Assembly: GCA_036345935.2 (NCBI GenBank) | Contig: JADWOT020001383.1 | Location: 1-64,000 of the forward strand | Length of the DNA: 64,000 nucleotides | Source: Taenia hydatigena | Taxonomy: Eukaryota; Platyhelminthes; Cestoda; Cyclophyllidea; Taeniidae | Reading direction: 5' to 3' | Part shown: piece by piece, positions 13,909-26,210 of the stretch | How positions within the stretch are numbered: position 1 is the first letter of the stretch | Layout: each line of letters begins with the position of its first letter | Program-made: the position numbers and the translations under genes | The notes under the pieces: generated by a model | Database searches by the model: none | Told to the model about the DNA's origin: nothing | What the model saw: only the letters and a program-made list of their open reading frames with translations

Positions 13909-14149
13909 TGTGTAGGAATCTCTTTTTGGCAAAGAAACCTTTGATAGCACATGTTTGACACAGCGCTCCTTTATGTCCGTTTTAATTTAGACTCGACTGC
14001 ATTTGAGATGCCACAGCTCGTTGCATTTTGCTATTTTAATCAGGCTCTGCATCTTAACAATACCAGTGTAGGCTTGATAGGTATGCAGGAAACCTTTTGG
14101 CAAAGAATCCTGTGATAGCCTAGGCTTAACGCTGCGCTTCTTTCCATCT
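13909..14149 (+). repeat. Duplicated unit of about 70 bp, offset 171 bp
   Basis: Positions 13927-13948 and 14098-14119 agree at 20 of 22 bases (TGGCAAAGAA, then CCT, then TGATAGC). Similarity continues on both sides from about 13909-13978 against 14080-14149, ending in GCGCTCCTTTATGTC against GCGCTTCTTTCCATC. This is a direct, diverged tandem or near-tandem duplication with a 171-base period. A weaker echo (TTTTGCAAAGAAGCCTT) is visible near 46140. I do not see an open frame conserved between the two units. Confidence 0.6.
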
Positions 14150-14199
14150 TCTGGGTTGCTTAGAGCGGCAGCTCACGAATTCGTTTACAGCTTATTGCT

Positions 14200-16370
14200 T
14201 CCTACAGGTAATTTAAATATTTCCAATCTTTGTATAAATATAACCTAAAGAATATGTTGGCGGTAGTAAGTACTGGGCATGTTCTTTCCATTTTGGATTT
14301 CATGGGCTTTAGAGTACAGTACAACGTGGTGCCTAAGAGTTATAGGCAACCTAAGCGACGGCTAATGGCGATGCGGCAAAACATTTCACACCTTTAACTA
14401 AAAATCGCGACTTAGCCAGTGGTAGAAGAGGATTCAAGATCTCAGCGTTTATTGCGTAGATTCTGGGAGGGAGAGGTCATTTGCGCTCCATCACGAGAGG
14501 AGTCTCGTAGCAAGTGAGTTTATTCTCGCTAGTGGATGCCTCTGTCGAGAAATCGCGTTGGATTTGTTTGGGTTCCAATCACCTTAGCAGTCTCTGCTTG
14601 TGTGAGCCTGACCTTGATGCAAAGTCGTAGCCGATGCACGCACGACAATCGCCGTGGACAATCCTAATCCCATCAAACTCTTGAGGGTATAAGCTAAGTC
14701 TGAGACTCCTATCCATGCTAAGGTGAATATGTTTACAGCTAACGGCATGCAAAGCGTACGTAAGCATTTAATGGGTAAGAAAATAATATCATGGCACAAT
14801 ACAATTTAATTGTGCCTAAGGTGGATCAAACGAATCGTCTCCATCTCTTTGTAGAGATTACAATCCTCTGCTTCGAATAAGTCCTTCTTTCAGTTGCGTT
14901 TGGTCTAGTTTTTATAAATGACGAAGCAGAAGAAATTTTTCACGGTTTAAGTGGGTGAAGCGATCGCTAGATATGCGCGGCAATTGGGTAGGAAGGAATG
15001 GATAATCTAAAATCGGGACTAGTTGGAAGCAAAAGTTTGACTTTAGACCATAAGGGGCTAGGATGAGCAGGATTATAAGTGTCTCCTCACATTGCAGATT
15101 GAGTTGATGTAAGTGTTATTGCATTTTCCTTGAACAAGGTTCATAATGGAAACCTTAACAAGCAAAAATTTCAGTGAAACCAGCATACAATAGAGTCTTT
15201 CGCCATAAACTCCTCTTAATCTTTAATGGCTAGTAGATACACATATATGCGCATTAAACACTCACAAGATTATGAAATCCTTGCATTAGGCACTACTTTG
15301 GAAAGGTTACCTTACAGTTGATCTAACAATCCCCATACATCTTTACACAGTTTACTCTTGTCTACGATTCACTTCGCTTGGCTGCGAGAGTAAGTAAGCA
15401 GTTATTCAGTCAAAATTGACTTTATGGTCTGTCATGTGTGCACTTTTTATGTTTCTTCGTGCTAACAATCCTTGCTGTAAAAGTCATAAAATTATATTTA
15501 GTAGCACTGGTAGCTCGTCAAGTGCCACATATGCAAGGGTGGATACCATCCATCTACCGCATTGCATTGTTTCGCATTCGCAAGTGTATTATATCATTGG
15601 TTAATTAGGATGCATCTTAGTACGAAGACACCTAAAATTGGGTGCAGCTGCTGCACCAGACAATTTACGTGACATCGTGGTCAAAAATTTGTCAAGTTTA
15701 AGCGGGTAATGCAGATTTGCATGTTCCTTGTGGTATCCTGCACACTCAATTAGGATACAAACACGACAATGTCTCTTCTACGCCATTCACGTTTAAAAGG
15801 TATCTCGCATTCCTTATTCTCAGCGCTATGTTGCTTCTAACTCACTAAAACTTTTAATATTTTCACCCTGATTTTTCAGCCTTTCATAAAAAATCAACCC
15901 TTACGCACAATTAGTAAGGCATTTTTTGCATGGGGCCAATAGGATTTTACTGCAATGCATTTCATTGTTGAACCTGCCTTTAGCCGCCAGTAGATTAATC
16001 TCGCCAGACGCACACCATCTCCCAATCAATCGAGTTGTGGCATTGTAGTAGCAAAATAACAATATTTCTCTGTGTAGATCTTATTACCACCCTAACATTG
16101 CATCATGCTCATCCAACTGGCAACACAAACGTCGGTAATCGCACAGGGTGGTAGCCTCTTGCCTCTGGCACACCACGAGGTTTCGCTACGTCGTAGGAGT
16201 TCGCTCACGCACTGATGACGGATTTAGTACACGTCGTGTCACCGGCACACTTTATCACATTTGTCTACAATTCTCTTCACTTCACTCCTTGCTCTAAATC
16301 CATCAGCCTCCTTCTCAACGCATTTGTGGCATTGAACTCAATGAAATGACTCTGGATCTCACCCCCTTCG
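14200..16370. other. No gene recognised
   Basis: The frames here are 62-71 codons and overlap one another. A short perfect inverted repeat, GGTGCAG/CTGCACC with a CTG loop, sits at 15641-15657. Nothing else stands out. Confidence 0.45.
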
Positions 16371-16377
16371 TTCTCCT

Positions 16378-16937
16378 TCAATGCAAAGAATTTGTTGTGC
16401 ATGCTGCTGGATTGCATCGAGTAATGCTACTTGAAGTGATGGTGATGGTGCTGGCGGTAGCATATTTAATGGCCGTAGTGGTGTCACTTTCATCGGCCGC
16501 AGGTCCATGATAATTTTGGCGCTGGCATATGTTGTTTCGGTAGGAATAGGAAAAAGGACGAAAAGCAAAAGTTAGGTGCATGCATTTTAATAAAGTCACA
16601 TGAAAAAAGTAGAACGGATGAATTGGTGGGTTGATGAATGAAGGATTGGGTGGATGGAGAAGGGAGTGAGGTTGCGGTGATAAGAGAGTAGGGAAACGAT
16701 TGAAGTATGGGGCATACGGAGAAGAATAAAGCAATGAAGGAAGAGAAGACAAAATGGACAGAGGTTGATGAAGATTGGAGATTGGATTATGGAGGGAAAT
16801 AGCAGTGATGCGATGTGTAATTGACATGGAAGCAAGGTAGATGGAAGGTGGGAAGTGGAAAGAGAATAAATGTAAGTTTTGTCTTACGTAAAAGACCTTG
16901 TAGCCATCCTCACCTTGGAACAATAACTTAGGCCAAG
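16378..16937 (-). CDS. Doubtful two-exon fragment, unknown protein
   Basis: On the minus strand a 50-base exon (16937 down to 16888) lies between GTGCAG and GTAAGA and reads WPKLLFQGEDGYKVFY after a split first codon. A second exon (16521 down to 16378) follows TATGCCAG in the same phase, is rich in Thr, Ser and Ala, and ends at TGA after 47 codons. The intervening 366 bases are pyrimidine-rich on this strand but stay open, so a single uninterrupted frame is also possible. An alternative frame of the second exon (16568 down to 16359) is also open and ends in a helix-like LQVALLDAIQQHAQQIL stretch. A weak repeat-family copy on the opposite strand lies inside the supposed intron, which lowers confidence. 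No family was recognised. Confidence 0.2.
16565..16830 (+). repeat. Purine-rich block, weak repeat-family copy
   Basis: About 260 bases are strongly purine-rich on the plus strand. The part after AG at 16748 contains GAGGTTGATGAAGATTGG, resembling GTGGTTGATGAAGAACAG in copy B and GGTAGTTGATGAGAAG in copy C. The first half of the family unit cannot be aligned with confidence. Confidence 0.3.
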
Positions 16938-16999
16938 CTGCACGGACGATCGGTTTTCAGAAAGAAGCATTTGCCTTCACTCAATTAATCGCTACCCAC

Positions 17000-19900
17000 C
17001 ACAAAATTCCCCGTACAAAAGTGCGCCATTTCTTAGGTACGGAAATTAAGTTTAATTAACGAAAGGGAAATAAGACTAATACTAATGGCGTTGGCATATC
17101 ACCTATAATGCAAACACCTGTGACAGTACCAAGAAGACCAAAATTAGTTGAGCATGCCTTTTTGGTGAGAGACGATCAGCAAATTTAAGCCACATTTCGA
17201 AACGCACGTCATCTGTCCTTAAAGAGAATTGCACTCCAAAGGGTCACGACATCGATCGCTATGCCTCAGATATGACACTGATGCCACAGGATTTCCTGAC
17301 AAACCAATAAAATAGTGTAGAATGGCTAGAAGGCTGAGTGGAAAGATTTAATAACGTAACCTGTTATGATTAAACGGAAAGATGAAAATCAACAGCTCTG
17401 ATTGAACAGACAACCCGCTGGTCTTTAGTTACAGCGACAAGAAATAAAATAAAGGCCCTTCATTCTACCAGCCGCAAGAAATTAAAGTGCTAATATTGAG
17501 CCAGCCCGTCTTGCTTGTAGCAAGGTGTCTGTGTGGCGTGCTTAGCATCTAACTCTCAACTTCTTCTTAATGCTCAATTTCATGTTAGCATGATTATCGT
17601 ACTTAAGTTTGTGATTGTAGCATTAGTAGTACTTCCACCTATCTGTTTGTCTGTTTCACCTTCATATTCCTACAGAAGAGGAATGTGGTGCAATAAGGAT
17701 AGTAGTCGACTGTCTGTCGGCGAATAAACATAGCGATTCTCTTTTTAATCTCCTATTGCAGTAGCGTCAACGCAATCGTCAGACCCAAGATCATCGACAC
17801 TTCTGCATTCTCTCGCCACAGGATCGCCCTCGGCGTACACGCAAGCAAAGATTCCTTCGTAAATGGGCATCATCGCTGCGTCTCTAATAGCGTCCTTCTT
17901 TATCTCAATTATTCTTACCGGTTGCGAAGCAGCTCTCACTGAGTCTCTATATTTCCAGTCGAACCTGTTGCTGAAGTACTAATGGTTCGCACTGCGCATA
18001 AATACGACGACACTACTGCTAATCGCTCTGCTGCCAATGCTGCCTCCATGGTGCCTGTTGGTAAGGCTACCCTTTTGTTGATGCTGGCAGTCCTAATAAG
18101 GAAGAGGGCTAGCGCGAATGAAGTTAACAAAAAGTTGCTTTGTTTTTTACAAGTGAACTTGGCTTCTGCTGGCTTAGTATAGCGCTGCAGCACTGCCATT
18201 ACCTGATGAACATCGTCCTTAGAAATGGCAAAGTCTTACATCCAATGCGCCAAGGAGAAACGCACTTGTAGCTGATTGGCATACGCGAAGACGAACCAAG
18301 ACGGTAATTAGATACCCGTGCGGTTCATTATCATTTTCATTTCTCACAGCAGAATCCAACCAAGCTAAATTAAGGTCATAGGATCTTTGCGACTTGACAC
18401 ATTAAAGCTCATTTGTCAAGGGTGTTGCTTTCTAGCCTACAGCCTGCACATTGTGAATTTGGTCGTCAGACACGAGAACATAACCTTCAAGATCGCGGGT
18501 GATCTCATAAATAAAATTCGACCGGTCATGTGCTGTGCCACAGAGGGTACTTACGAATACAAGCACAAATCGTACAGCACCCGTTCTCGGCAACTAGATG
18601 GAACTAACAACAAAGGCCGAAGTGGGATGTTTGGTCCTTTTGTTGGCTTGCGATGTGTCGGGACCATTTTAACTAGACACTAGCCAAAGGCTAAGGTGAG
18701 TGAAAAGGTTTTCATGTCTTCTGCGAATTCTTTGAAAATTTGTCTTAAACAAATTTCAGGAAAACCTAGGCATAATAGTGGTTGGGTACCTTATTTTTAT
18801 CCCGATGGTGGTTAGATAAATTAGGTTTCGTCTCCAACGTCACTTGCTATCATTCCATTGCAGCTATGGCTACCCGTGCTTTTGCCGATGCAATGCAAAC
18901 ACCAACATCTCAGCAAATACTGATATCAATGCAGCCGTGAGCCTCCGATCAATAACGGTGACACCTTTGCGGCCACCAAATTCACCGACGCCTGCAACCT
19001 ACCACTACCACCACTAACGGTGATATCTAGAGTCCAAGACTAAATATTCTAGAAGTATATTAATCTCATTCGGATTCCTAGCCTGCCTTCGTCCAAATAG
19101 ACTTCACGTTTAGCCATTAAAACCTTGGAAATAGTTTGAAAAAAAGAGGGTTTGGGTGTCAAACATCAACGTTCACAGCCTTAAAGGGCGCTCGTCCAAG
19201 AAGCATGTCCTTGGGTTTTGCTGTCTCTTTTTGCCTATAATCATCAAACGCTTAGCCGCTTGCATTTGACTCTGAGCATTTAAATCCTCGCCGAGAGACT
19301 TCATCTTAACTGTGCAATAAATATAGCTTGATAGCAAGCATCCAAATGTTTTGATAAGCTGTTTAAACTAATGTGGCGATTGGGAACTACGAGGCTGTTC
19401 TATTGCTACAGCATTGATGAGCAAGTCACCTAAGTCCATTTAATGTTATTTAACAGAACCGCAGCTTCTCATGCTAACGTAAAAGGGGCTAATGTCTATC
19501 AAATACCAGCCTTTTTCCTAATTTGGACTGCTACCGCTCTCGCATCCCATCTGAGTAAGTCGTTTGTTGGAAAAATTAGCCAAGCGATTCTTGGCACAAC
19601 CAGGAGAATTAAGTAGGGCCCATGTCCTGTGAATTCGCCCCTTCTGCGATTTTTACATTTTTTACAACATAAGTGCATCCACACTGCTGATGCGATCCAC
19701 CGCAATGCAACAATTTTTGCTTTACATTGGCCAAGCACTGCTTAACTAATTTTGCACAGACTATCTCATATTAGAGTTTCTACGACTTGTATCTGCAGTT
19801 CCTGAGCGGTTAGTCTTTTTCCTTGTTTAATCATTAGCTTTAACCAGAAAAATGATATGCGAATCACAAAACCTACATATTTTACATTTTACTCAAGTAA

Positions 19901-21100
19901 TCTGCGCCACATATCTGCAAAGCAGAAGAGACCAAGTCTTCACAATGAACAGCCACTGTGAATTTTGTCTGTTAGGCAAACTACAGAAATGGTGTGAGCG
20001 CAAATGTTCACGCATTGCTTCCCATGTGGGATATTCTGCAAGGCACTCTTCTGATTCCTGCATAATTCTGACTGATGCGTTGTAAATAAAGCATGAATTC
20101 AGGAGAGCTTGGTTGAGGGACAGGGCACACACTGGATTCACGAATAAGTCCCCCATTAAAATGGGTAGGAAGGGAATTAAAAGGTTACGAATTGATCGAA
20201 ACACAGAAGGCACACATTGTGAATCCGGCCTATTTTTGTGGCTTAAAGAAAAGGATTGTATTGCTTTCGACAAATATGAGGGCAGAAAGCACAATAAAAC
20301 GGAGCGGATTTCTAAGTGCTCTCACATTTTTGATGATATAAGAGCAACCCGAACATTCCTCGGCACATTGAGCCCATGGGACAACGTACCTCAAGGATCG
20401 TTGAATTACATCAAAATGTTCAACGAGATGATACGACGGTGTTGCGTTTCGTCTAATTTGGTCACGTGATGCGTAAGATTATTGGCATTACGATTAAAAC
20501 ACGAGCTTACCTATTTTTAACCTGACTCAAAATGCATCTATATAAACACCTGCACCTTTATGCGAAAAACATATTTACGTATGTATGCGTTTATGGAAAA
20601 TGAATTGCATACGCATATGGAAAGGTACCTTAAAATAAGCAATGCCAACAGTTATAACCCAAAAGCGTTTGTGCGAGCTACCAGGCAACTCTTTGAATGG
20701 CGCAAAACACACTGTGCATCCGAAGACATCCATTTTAGTGAAGAGAAATGCACGTTGTGTAAGATCCTTAAAGAGAGCTCATGGTGAATCCAAAAGACAG
20801 CAGAGAAGCGGTAGTAGCGTGTTTGGCCAGAACTGTAAGCTATGCAGGCATATAGCTGAAGTTCGCCAAAATTCTCTTGCTTATTTAATGTCTTTTAAAA
20901 GATGAGCTATTGTTTAAGCTCGGATTCCCTCTCATACAATTGAAATGAACCATGTCATGAAGACTGTATTTTGCAGGCTTAAACCAATGTCCTATCACTT
21001 TTGCCAGCATGAGCATGAGCACTAGACGAAGAGCGGTGAGCCGCGGTTTCAAGGAAACTGAAACTAGTGCATATGGAGGAGAACATTAATCATCCTGATT
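17000..21100. other. No secure gene; several weak frames
   Basis: Plus-strand frames at 20113-20469 (118 codons) and 20560-20787 (75 codons) contain ordinary-looking amino acid mixtures. A 133-codon minus frame (19893-20294) overlaps the first and looks equally good, so no strand can be chosen. A perfect hairpin AAATTTGT/ACAAATTT with a 5-base loop lies at 18736-18756. No mobile-element or RNA motifs were seen. Confidence 0.4.
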
Positions 21101-21101
21101 G

Positions 21102-21527
21102 CTATATACTCGTTATTTTGTCCTGGCATTGTATTGTGTTAAGAGCATTCGCAACACATTGCGCGCGAGTTCTGAATCCTTTACTGATTATGGCCGTTAA
21201 TCTCCGATGCCAATTGAACAAGTATGATTCGATGCTAGGGTGAAAATTGTATTGACTCAGAAAAACGCCTTCTCCCTTGCACTCTCCCAAGCTCTGGTTG
21301 TTTGAGATGAAATTTGCCAAGTAGATATTGCCTTCTGCTGGCCAGATGCGAACCCGCACGTCATAGATTATAAACCGTGGAAATAGACGCTTAGATTCAC
21401 CACTCGGGATGCTTTCTAGATTTATAGACCGCTTCTGAGTCAATAACATGCTTTCGGGAAGAATGAGGCTTGTTTGCGTGGAAGTGAGGTTTGCCTCAAG
21501 GCATTTGGTAGTGCTTGACTGACCCAT
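21102..21527 (-). CDS. Uncertain single-exon ORF, 141 aa
   Basis: The frame runs from ATG at 21527, with an in-frame TGA directly upstream, to a TAG at 21102. The predicted product is soluble with no signal peptide or membrane span, has several aromatic and basic patches in its middle third (around RFIIYDVRVRIWPAEGN), and matches no family known to me. One frame of this length is expected by chance in a window of this size, so the support is limited to normal-looking codon and residue mix and a clean start. It has no neighbour on the same strand. It could equally be chance. Confidence 0.2.
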   Translation of the reverse strand: MGQSSTTKCLEANLTSTQTSLILPESMLLTQKRSINLESIPSGESKRLFPRFIIYDVRVRIWPAEGNIYLANFISNNQSLGECKGEGVFLSQYNFHPSIESYLFNWHRRLTAIISKGFRTRAQCVANALNTIQCQDKITSI

Positions 21528-21989
21528 TCAATTTACGAAGCCTTGAAGATGTGAACTTTAGAACAACTCCTAATATGGTAGCCCATAGTAAAATTTTGGG
21601 TATGTGATGTCTAGAACGACAACCAAAAAAGAGAAATATCAATGAGATGATCACCATTTGATGACTAGTAGTTCCTTATCCTTATCCCTCTTTCACATTC
21701 TTACCATCAGGTGCTTGGTATCTACTAATTATTCCTCACGAAATGCACAACACAGAAAAATGGGGGCCAGAAGTCATACGAGTTTTGCTGCTTCATTGTG
21801 ATAAAGTCAGTGTAGGTTATTGCCTTTAGCTTAGTCGTCAACAGTAGAGGCCATGAGTTTGGGACATACTCACCTTTCCTTTTAAAGTAGCAATTTTGAC
21901 ACTTGAAAGAATGTGTAATGCATATTTTTTTAGAACCATTTACTATGAAAATGACCAAATCAAAACTTAATTAGAATGGCTGCTCATGA

Positions 21990-22180
21990 AGGTCCGTAAT
22001 AAGTGCTAAAGCACTCATTCACTCCCTTTATTTTCCATTCATCTCCGCTTTTGCGTTTACACATGACCACACCAACACCCACACTATATTTTTTACTCTT
22101 TCCCTCTGCCTACAACTATTACTCACGTCGTCTTCAATTTCTCATCACTCTCTTCCTCCACATTGGTCATAAAGAAAGCG
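21990..22180 (-). repeat. Possible repeat-family copy with intact splice signals
   Basis: The plus strand is pyrimidine-rich. On the minus strand the segment from about 22172 reads TNVEEESDEKLKTT and ends at 22127 against GTGAGT. A 79-base intron-like stretch then ends in GCAAAAG, and from 22047 GGAGATGAATGG resembles GGAGATGAAGAGG in copy D. The match to copies A-D is weaker than they show among themselves, but the order (E-rich segment, GT...AG stretch, GGAGATGA segment) is the same. Confidence 0.35.
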
Positions 22181-24469
22181 CCTTGCTACTTCGAATGGAG
22201 GATTTTTTTGTTAGAATAGTGTTTGTGGGCATCAGATGTCGGCAAGCATGCAAGTGAACTCGGAAGGGAACATTTAGCTGCGAATTACGACGATGGAAAA
22301 AGCCTTAGCTTCTAATCCTCGATGTTCTGCCACTTTCTCTTCATAAAGGAAACTTTTTAGAGAAAGAGAACACAACAGTCACGGTTCTCACTGACACTGA
22401 GAGATTAATGTCTACGAGCGGATCCATCCTGTCAACAGAACTGAAGTCCTGTGTATTAGTTGTACGAACTGTTAATGCATGAACTCACACTACAACTTTG
22501 ATTTTCCAACGCATGGCTAATATCTTGTGCCACTGTTGGAGCGCACACTATGGTTGTAGTCTCTTATTGATAAGTATGGCGTGTTTTTGTCTTGCGCACA
22601 AAATTTATTGCATCGATAATGTTTGTGCTCAAAATCAGGCTCTTAAATGCTGCACTTCAATTAGCCCATGATGTTCAAATACAGTTGGTATAAATGGTTT
22701 ATCTCGGATTTCAGCACAAAGCTAACGCGAAAGGGCTATTTCAGCCTCGTCCACACATGCCGCTATTAAAGCCGTTCCAGCTACATATGAATTGGCAAGG
22801 AGTCATTGGTTTCATTCCTCGCTATGATAGCTCAAATTGACCAAACCTTCTAATGAAACACTAAACACGTGTTTCCTATTATTTATCAACCTTAATTCCA
22901 GTGCGCAAATTAGCAGTGAAAACATAAGTCAATTAGAGGCCATACCATTTGATAACTTGCACATCCACCCACCATTAAAATATTTCTTAATTAGCTTGCC
23001 TATATGTTTACTTCTTCAATCTCTGATCATCCCCCAGATCAAACCTGCTCTAATTCAACCACATGGTCCGCCTATAACTATAAAGCCTGATATTTCTAGC
23101 CTTTTTTGGGGTTCCCATACGTTCCGCTTGCTCCTCTTAGCGTTTTTATTTTTTTTTCGACGGAAATTTGCGCCGATTTGAACACGTTTTACCTCACTGA
23201 GTGCATTTGCATATTGAAATTATCAATTATGCAGAAGCCTCAAACACACTAACTTAGGTTCAATCGCGTAAGGACTTGCCACCGCTCGACCTCATTTACG
23301 TTGTATTGCAGCAGTCTTCCTGCTGTCACTGAAGAGAACCAAATGTTTCAGTGCGGTGGCACATTAATCAGCATGGATCGACATCGGCGCATTCACCATC
23401 AGATTAGTAAATAAATGTTAATGATATCGCGCTAATTTTTTGCATCCTAATTAATGAGAAACTGGCAATGACTCTCTAAGTTGTAGCATTTAATTCAAAG
23501 ACTAGTCTTTGCTTTGCATATGTGAATCTTGTAAAAATCCAGGTTACCTTCATAAATGATTTAACGCTATTTTGTCGTAAATCCACCTCCTAAGCCATAA
23601 AAATGCCACCTTTCTAATCCACATGCCATGAAGGCAGCACGATTAGACACAAGAGCATTGTGGCTAACAGAAGATAACCGCACTGACGATTTAATTATCC
23701 GCGTGAAAACTTTGCCTCTACTTCCATAATGGTTCAAAATAAACCTAATTAAATAACTAAAGCATTTTGCGAACAAATTGGCAAGCATTTTTCCCTTATT
23801 ATATATAAGCTGAATTTTTCGATTTGGAAACGGAAAGCAATGCAATTTTCTTGCATCTAACTACTTGGTGCTGGACCCTCGCTGTAATGAAGCCAAGTGC
23901 TAGGTACGCTATTCATCCATCTCAACAGTTACATCAATCACAAAGACATACAAAAAAGGAATATGCGCTTTTTAACAATTGGGTAGCTGTCACTATACCG
24001 CTGTTTTACCCTTATAAAGCTAAATCAGCATGCCAGCAGGTGGGCTGAAATTATCACCACCTTCATTCAGTTTCGAAGGGATGCCCTTAAGAAGCACGTT
24101 TTTTGCCTACTTGCGGGTTCGGGTGACATTAGACAGACATAATTAGACAGTTTCATCTTCAATGGTCTCAAATCAGCCAAGCGTCTTGAAAAATTGACAC
24201 TGATCCATGCAGAACAGCCAGTGTTTCCGCATTTGTTAATCTAAATATATGATAACGGAGTGCGCTACAACGGCATCATTTCAAGCTCCCTATTCATGAT
24301 TACAGGCTATCCAGTTGCAAGAATCAACGAGTTATTCAAAATATATTTTACTGCAGTCATTTTTTTCTGCCCTGCACTAGATCTGCAATCGAACATTTAT
24401 TAAAATCATTAGTTTGACGGCCGTCAAAAAGGGATAGCTAATCCAGTTCTAAAACAACGTGTGATATAC

Positions 24470-24545
24470 CATTCAGAATGCGTCAATTGGATGAGGCGGG
24501 GGAAGAAATAAGGAGAAAACTTTTCCTTTAATCTCATCGTCAGTC
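24470..24545 (+). repeat. Possible repeat-family first segment
   Basis: After ATTCAG, the segment from 24477 reads MRQLDEAGEEIRRKLFL before a stop, comparable to THADEIRKKEGRR in copy B. The nucleotide match (AATGCG, GGATGAGG, GAAATAAGGAG against CATGCGGATGAAATAAGAA) is suggestive only. It lies about 160 bases upstream of the candidate gene at 24709. Confidence 0.3.
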
Positions 24546-24708
24546 TTCACCTGCACAAAAGTCTACAGACCGTCATTAATTCAAATGGGATAGCAGAAAG
24601 TACAGCTTAAAATGCACGCTCTTTAATCTCTCACCTTTCTCCTTACCGTCTCTCTTCATTATGATTGCACCTGGCACTGGGGAGTAATGACGATCAAGGA
24701 AAGGAAGA

Positions 24709-25161
24709 ATGGAGGCGACTACGTCTCAATCGTCGTCGTTGTCGTTCCCTACACTGAGGCGCGGTAGTAAAAATGATGATATTCTCGGGGATAGTCTACA
24801 CACGGATAGTTCACGATGCAACATTTGTAGTGGTTTACACATCCGAGTTCCATTTAAGAGAATGGAGAGGAGAGAGGGAATATTTGTGGTGATGCTATGC
24901 AAATATGCTTTGTTGCATAGCAAGGTAAGTGAGTGCATCGGTTGATTCTTAAGGCAAAAATCTTTTAAAGGTTTAACGATTGATGTTAAAATTTTACATT
25001 TCTTTTATGCAGGATTGAGTCGTTCACCTGACACAAGTAGTATTGGAAAGGATAGACTAAAACTTAATCCTCACCCTCTAAACTTGACTTTGAGGTATAA
25101 GCGCCGATTGTGCGATTGCAAAAGCTGCATTGGTTTTGGTGATCTTGCTCTGGTTAACTGA
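24709..25161 (+). CDS. Candidate two-exon gene, 122 aa, unknown
   Basis: Exon 1 is 24709-24928 and exon 2 is 25013-25161. The start ATG has a favourable context (AAGAATGG), and in-frame TAA and TGA lie a few codons upstream, so this is the true frame start. The 84-base intron opens with GTGAGT and closes with ATTTCTTTTATGCAG, the best acceptor in this part of the window. Joining gives one frame ending in TGA. The product begins with a Ser/Thr-rich stretch and has a CNIC pair near residue 37. It is basic and hydrophobic around 50-70 and ends with a CDCKSC cluster about 15 residues before the end. No signal peptide is evident. Using the alternative donor GTAAGT at 24925 would stop after one further residue. 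A 10-bp hairpin ends two bases before that alternative donor. The cysteine pairs could bind metal, but I recognise no family. Confidence 0.4.
24893..24922 (+). repeat. Inverted repeat next to the splice donors
   Basis: TGCTATGCAA (24893-24902) and TTGCATAGCA (24913-24922) are perfect reverse complements separated by 10 bases. The 3' arm ends just before two overlapping donor candidates (GTAAGT at 24925 and GTGAGT at 24929). If the candidate gene is real, folding of this arm could influence donor choice; that is inference. Confidence 0.6.
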
Positions 25162-25995
25162 TCTGCACCTTTCTAGATCGTCACGTTTGACCTTACCACA
25201 AAATTTTGTATGAGGTACTGTACTGTACCCTCTGTTGGCATGGCGGCTTTCTTGTCAGCTCCAATCCACTGGAGTTGTCGTTAGGAGCATCACTCGTCTA
25301 AATGCTACTTAGATGCACAATGATATAAGCTGAAATGAGACTTTAGTACTTTACGCCTTAAAGGTTTATGGCAAGTAGGCTGGTGGATCCAGCGCTCTCT
25401 AATGATATAAGACAAACTTTGCATCTGCGAAAACAAGCCATGTTCTTCACGAGTGCGTATCATTTATCCAGGACATTTCCTAGCGTTGAGGCACGGAACT
25501 TGCCTTCACGGTATTTAATTCTTTTATAAAGGTATCTAGTGTGATTATTGCAGTAGATTAGATGTCCGAATCTGCATCTGGTTACTAAGAAGCAGGAATT
25601 GTTAGATAAATGTCATATTTTAATCAAACTGAGAGGTGTGTAAGCAGAACCATCCAAGAGTTCGAAAGATGCGCCTGTCTCAATGCCACCATCTTGGAGA
25701 CGTATAATGCAAACTGAAAGCAATCAGCGCAGAGCAGGCGGAATAATAACGACAACTTCAGTATTCATAAATTTTGCTTACTTGAAACGCCAATCATAAC
25801 ATTGATTTCTCGTTATACGTCATGGAATAAAAAACGGGTCCTTCTCTTTACTAAAATATGTTATGAAGTAGTAGGCATTTGTAATCCGAAGAAATTTAAC
25901 GCCTTACTTCTGTTGCTCAATTTATTTTGGCCCTAAATGCGAATGCTACTTTTCTGCGTTTAACTCGCATGTAATGTTGAGAATAGTTCCGTTAA
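25162..25995. other. No gene recognised
   Basis: This is presumed 3' flank of the candidate gene and intergenic DNA. No polyadenylation signal, repeat or second gene could be singled out with confidence. Confidence 0.4.
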
Positions 25996-26004
25996 AATAT
26001 CAGC

Positions 26005-26210
26005 TAAGATACTGTTGATGGCGCATGAAAAGTGAACGAGAGTAAAATGTAAAGAACCTGCAGAATAAAATATTGAGGTTAAAGGAGTGATGAAAAGGAA
26101 GCGAAGGTAACAAGGAAACGAAATAAAGAAGAGACGCTAATGAAGAAATGGATAAAGGAACTAAGACACCAACTGACAGCGACCAGGCCGCCTTTGAGAT
26201 CACCTTGAAA
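26005..26210 (+). repeat. Probable repeat-family copy, shortened
   Basis: CTAAG followed from 26009 by ATACTGTTGATGGCGCATGA matches the start of copy B (CTAAG, ATACTAGTTGTTGCAATG, then GCATGCGGATGA). The second aligned AG is followed from 26132 by a segment reading TLMKKWIKELRHQL, comparable to EEMKRVTAEELDK in copy D. The spacing between the two starts is about 123 bases instead of 171-183, so the middle is shortened. Stops interrupt the first segment. Confidence 0.45.

Noticed and set aside
16378..16923. 181-codon single-exon gene
   Set aside because: Much of its middle is a low-complexity pyrimidine stretch giving Ser/Pro/Leu/His runs, so it reads more like an intron between two short open ends. 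It is annotated only as a doubtful two-exon model.
19852..20787. Plus-strand gene formed by frames at 19852, 20113 and 20560
   Set aside because: No acceptor-donor pair joins them in phase, and an equally good 133-codon minus frame covers the first two.
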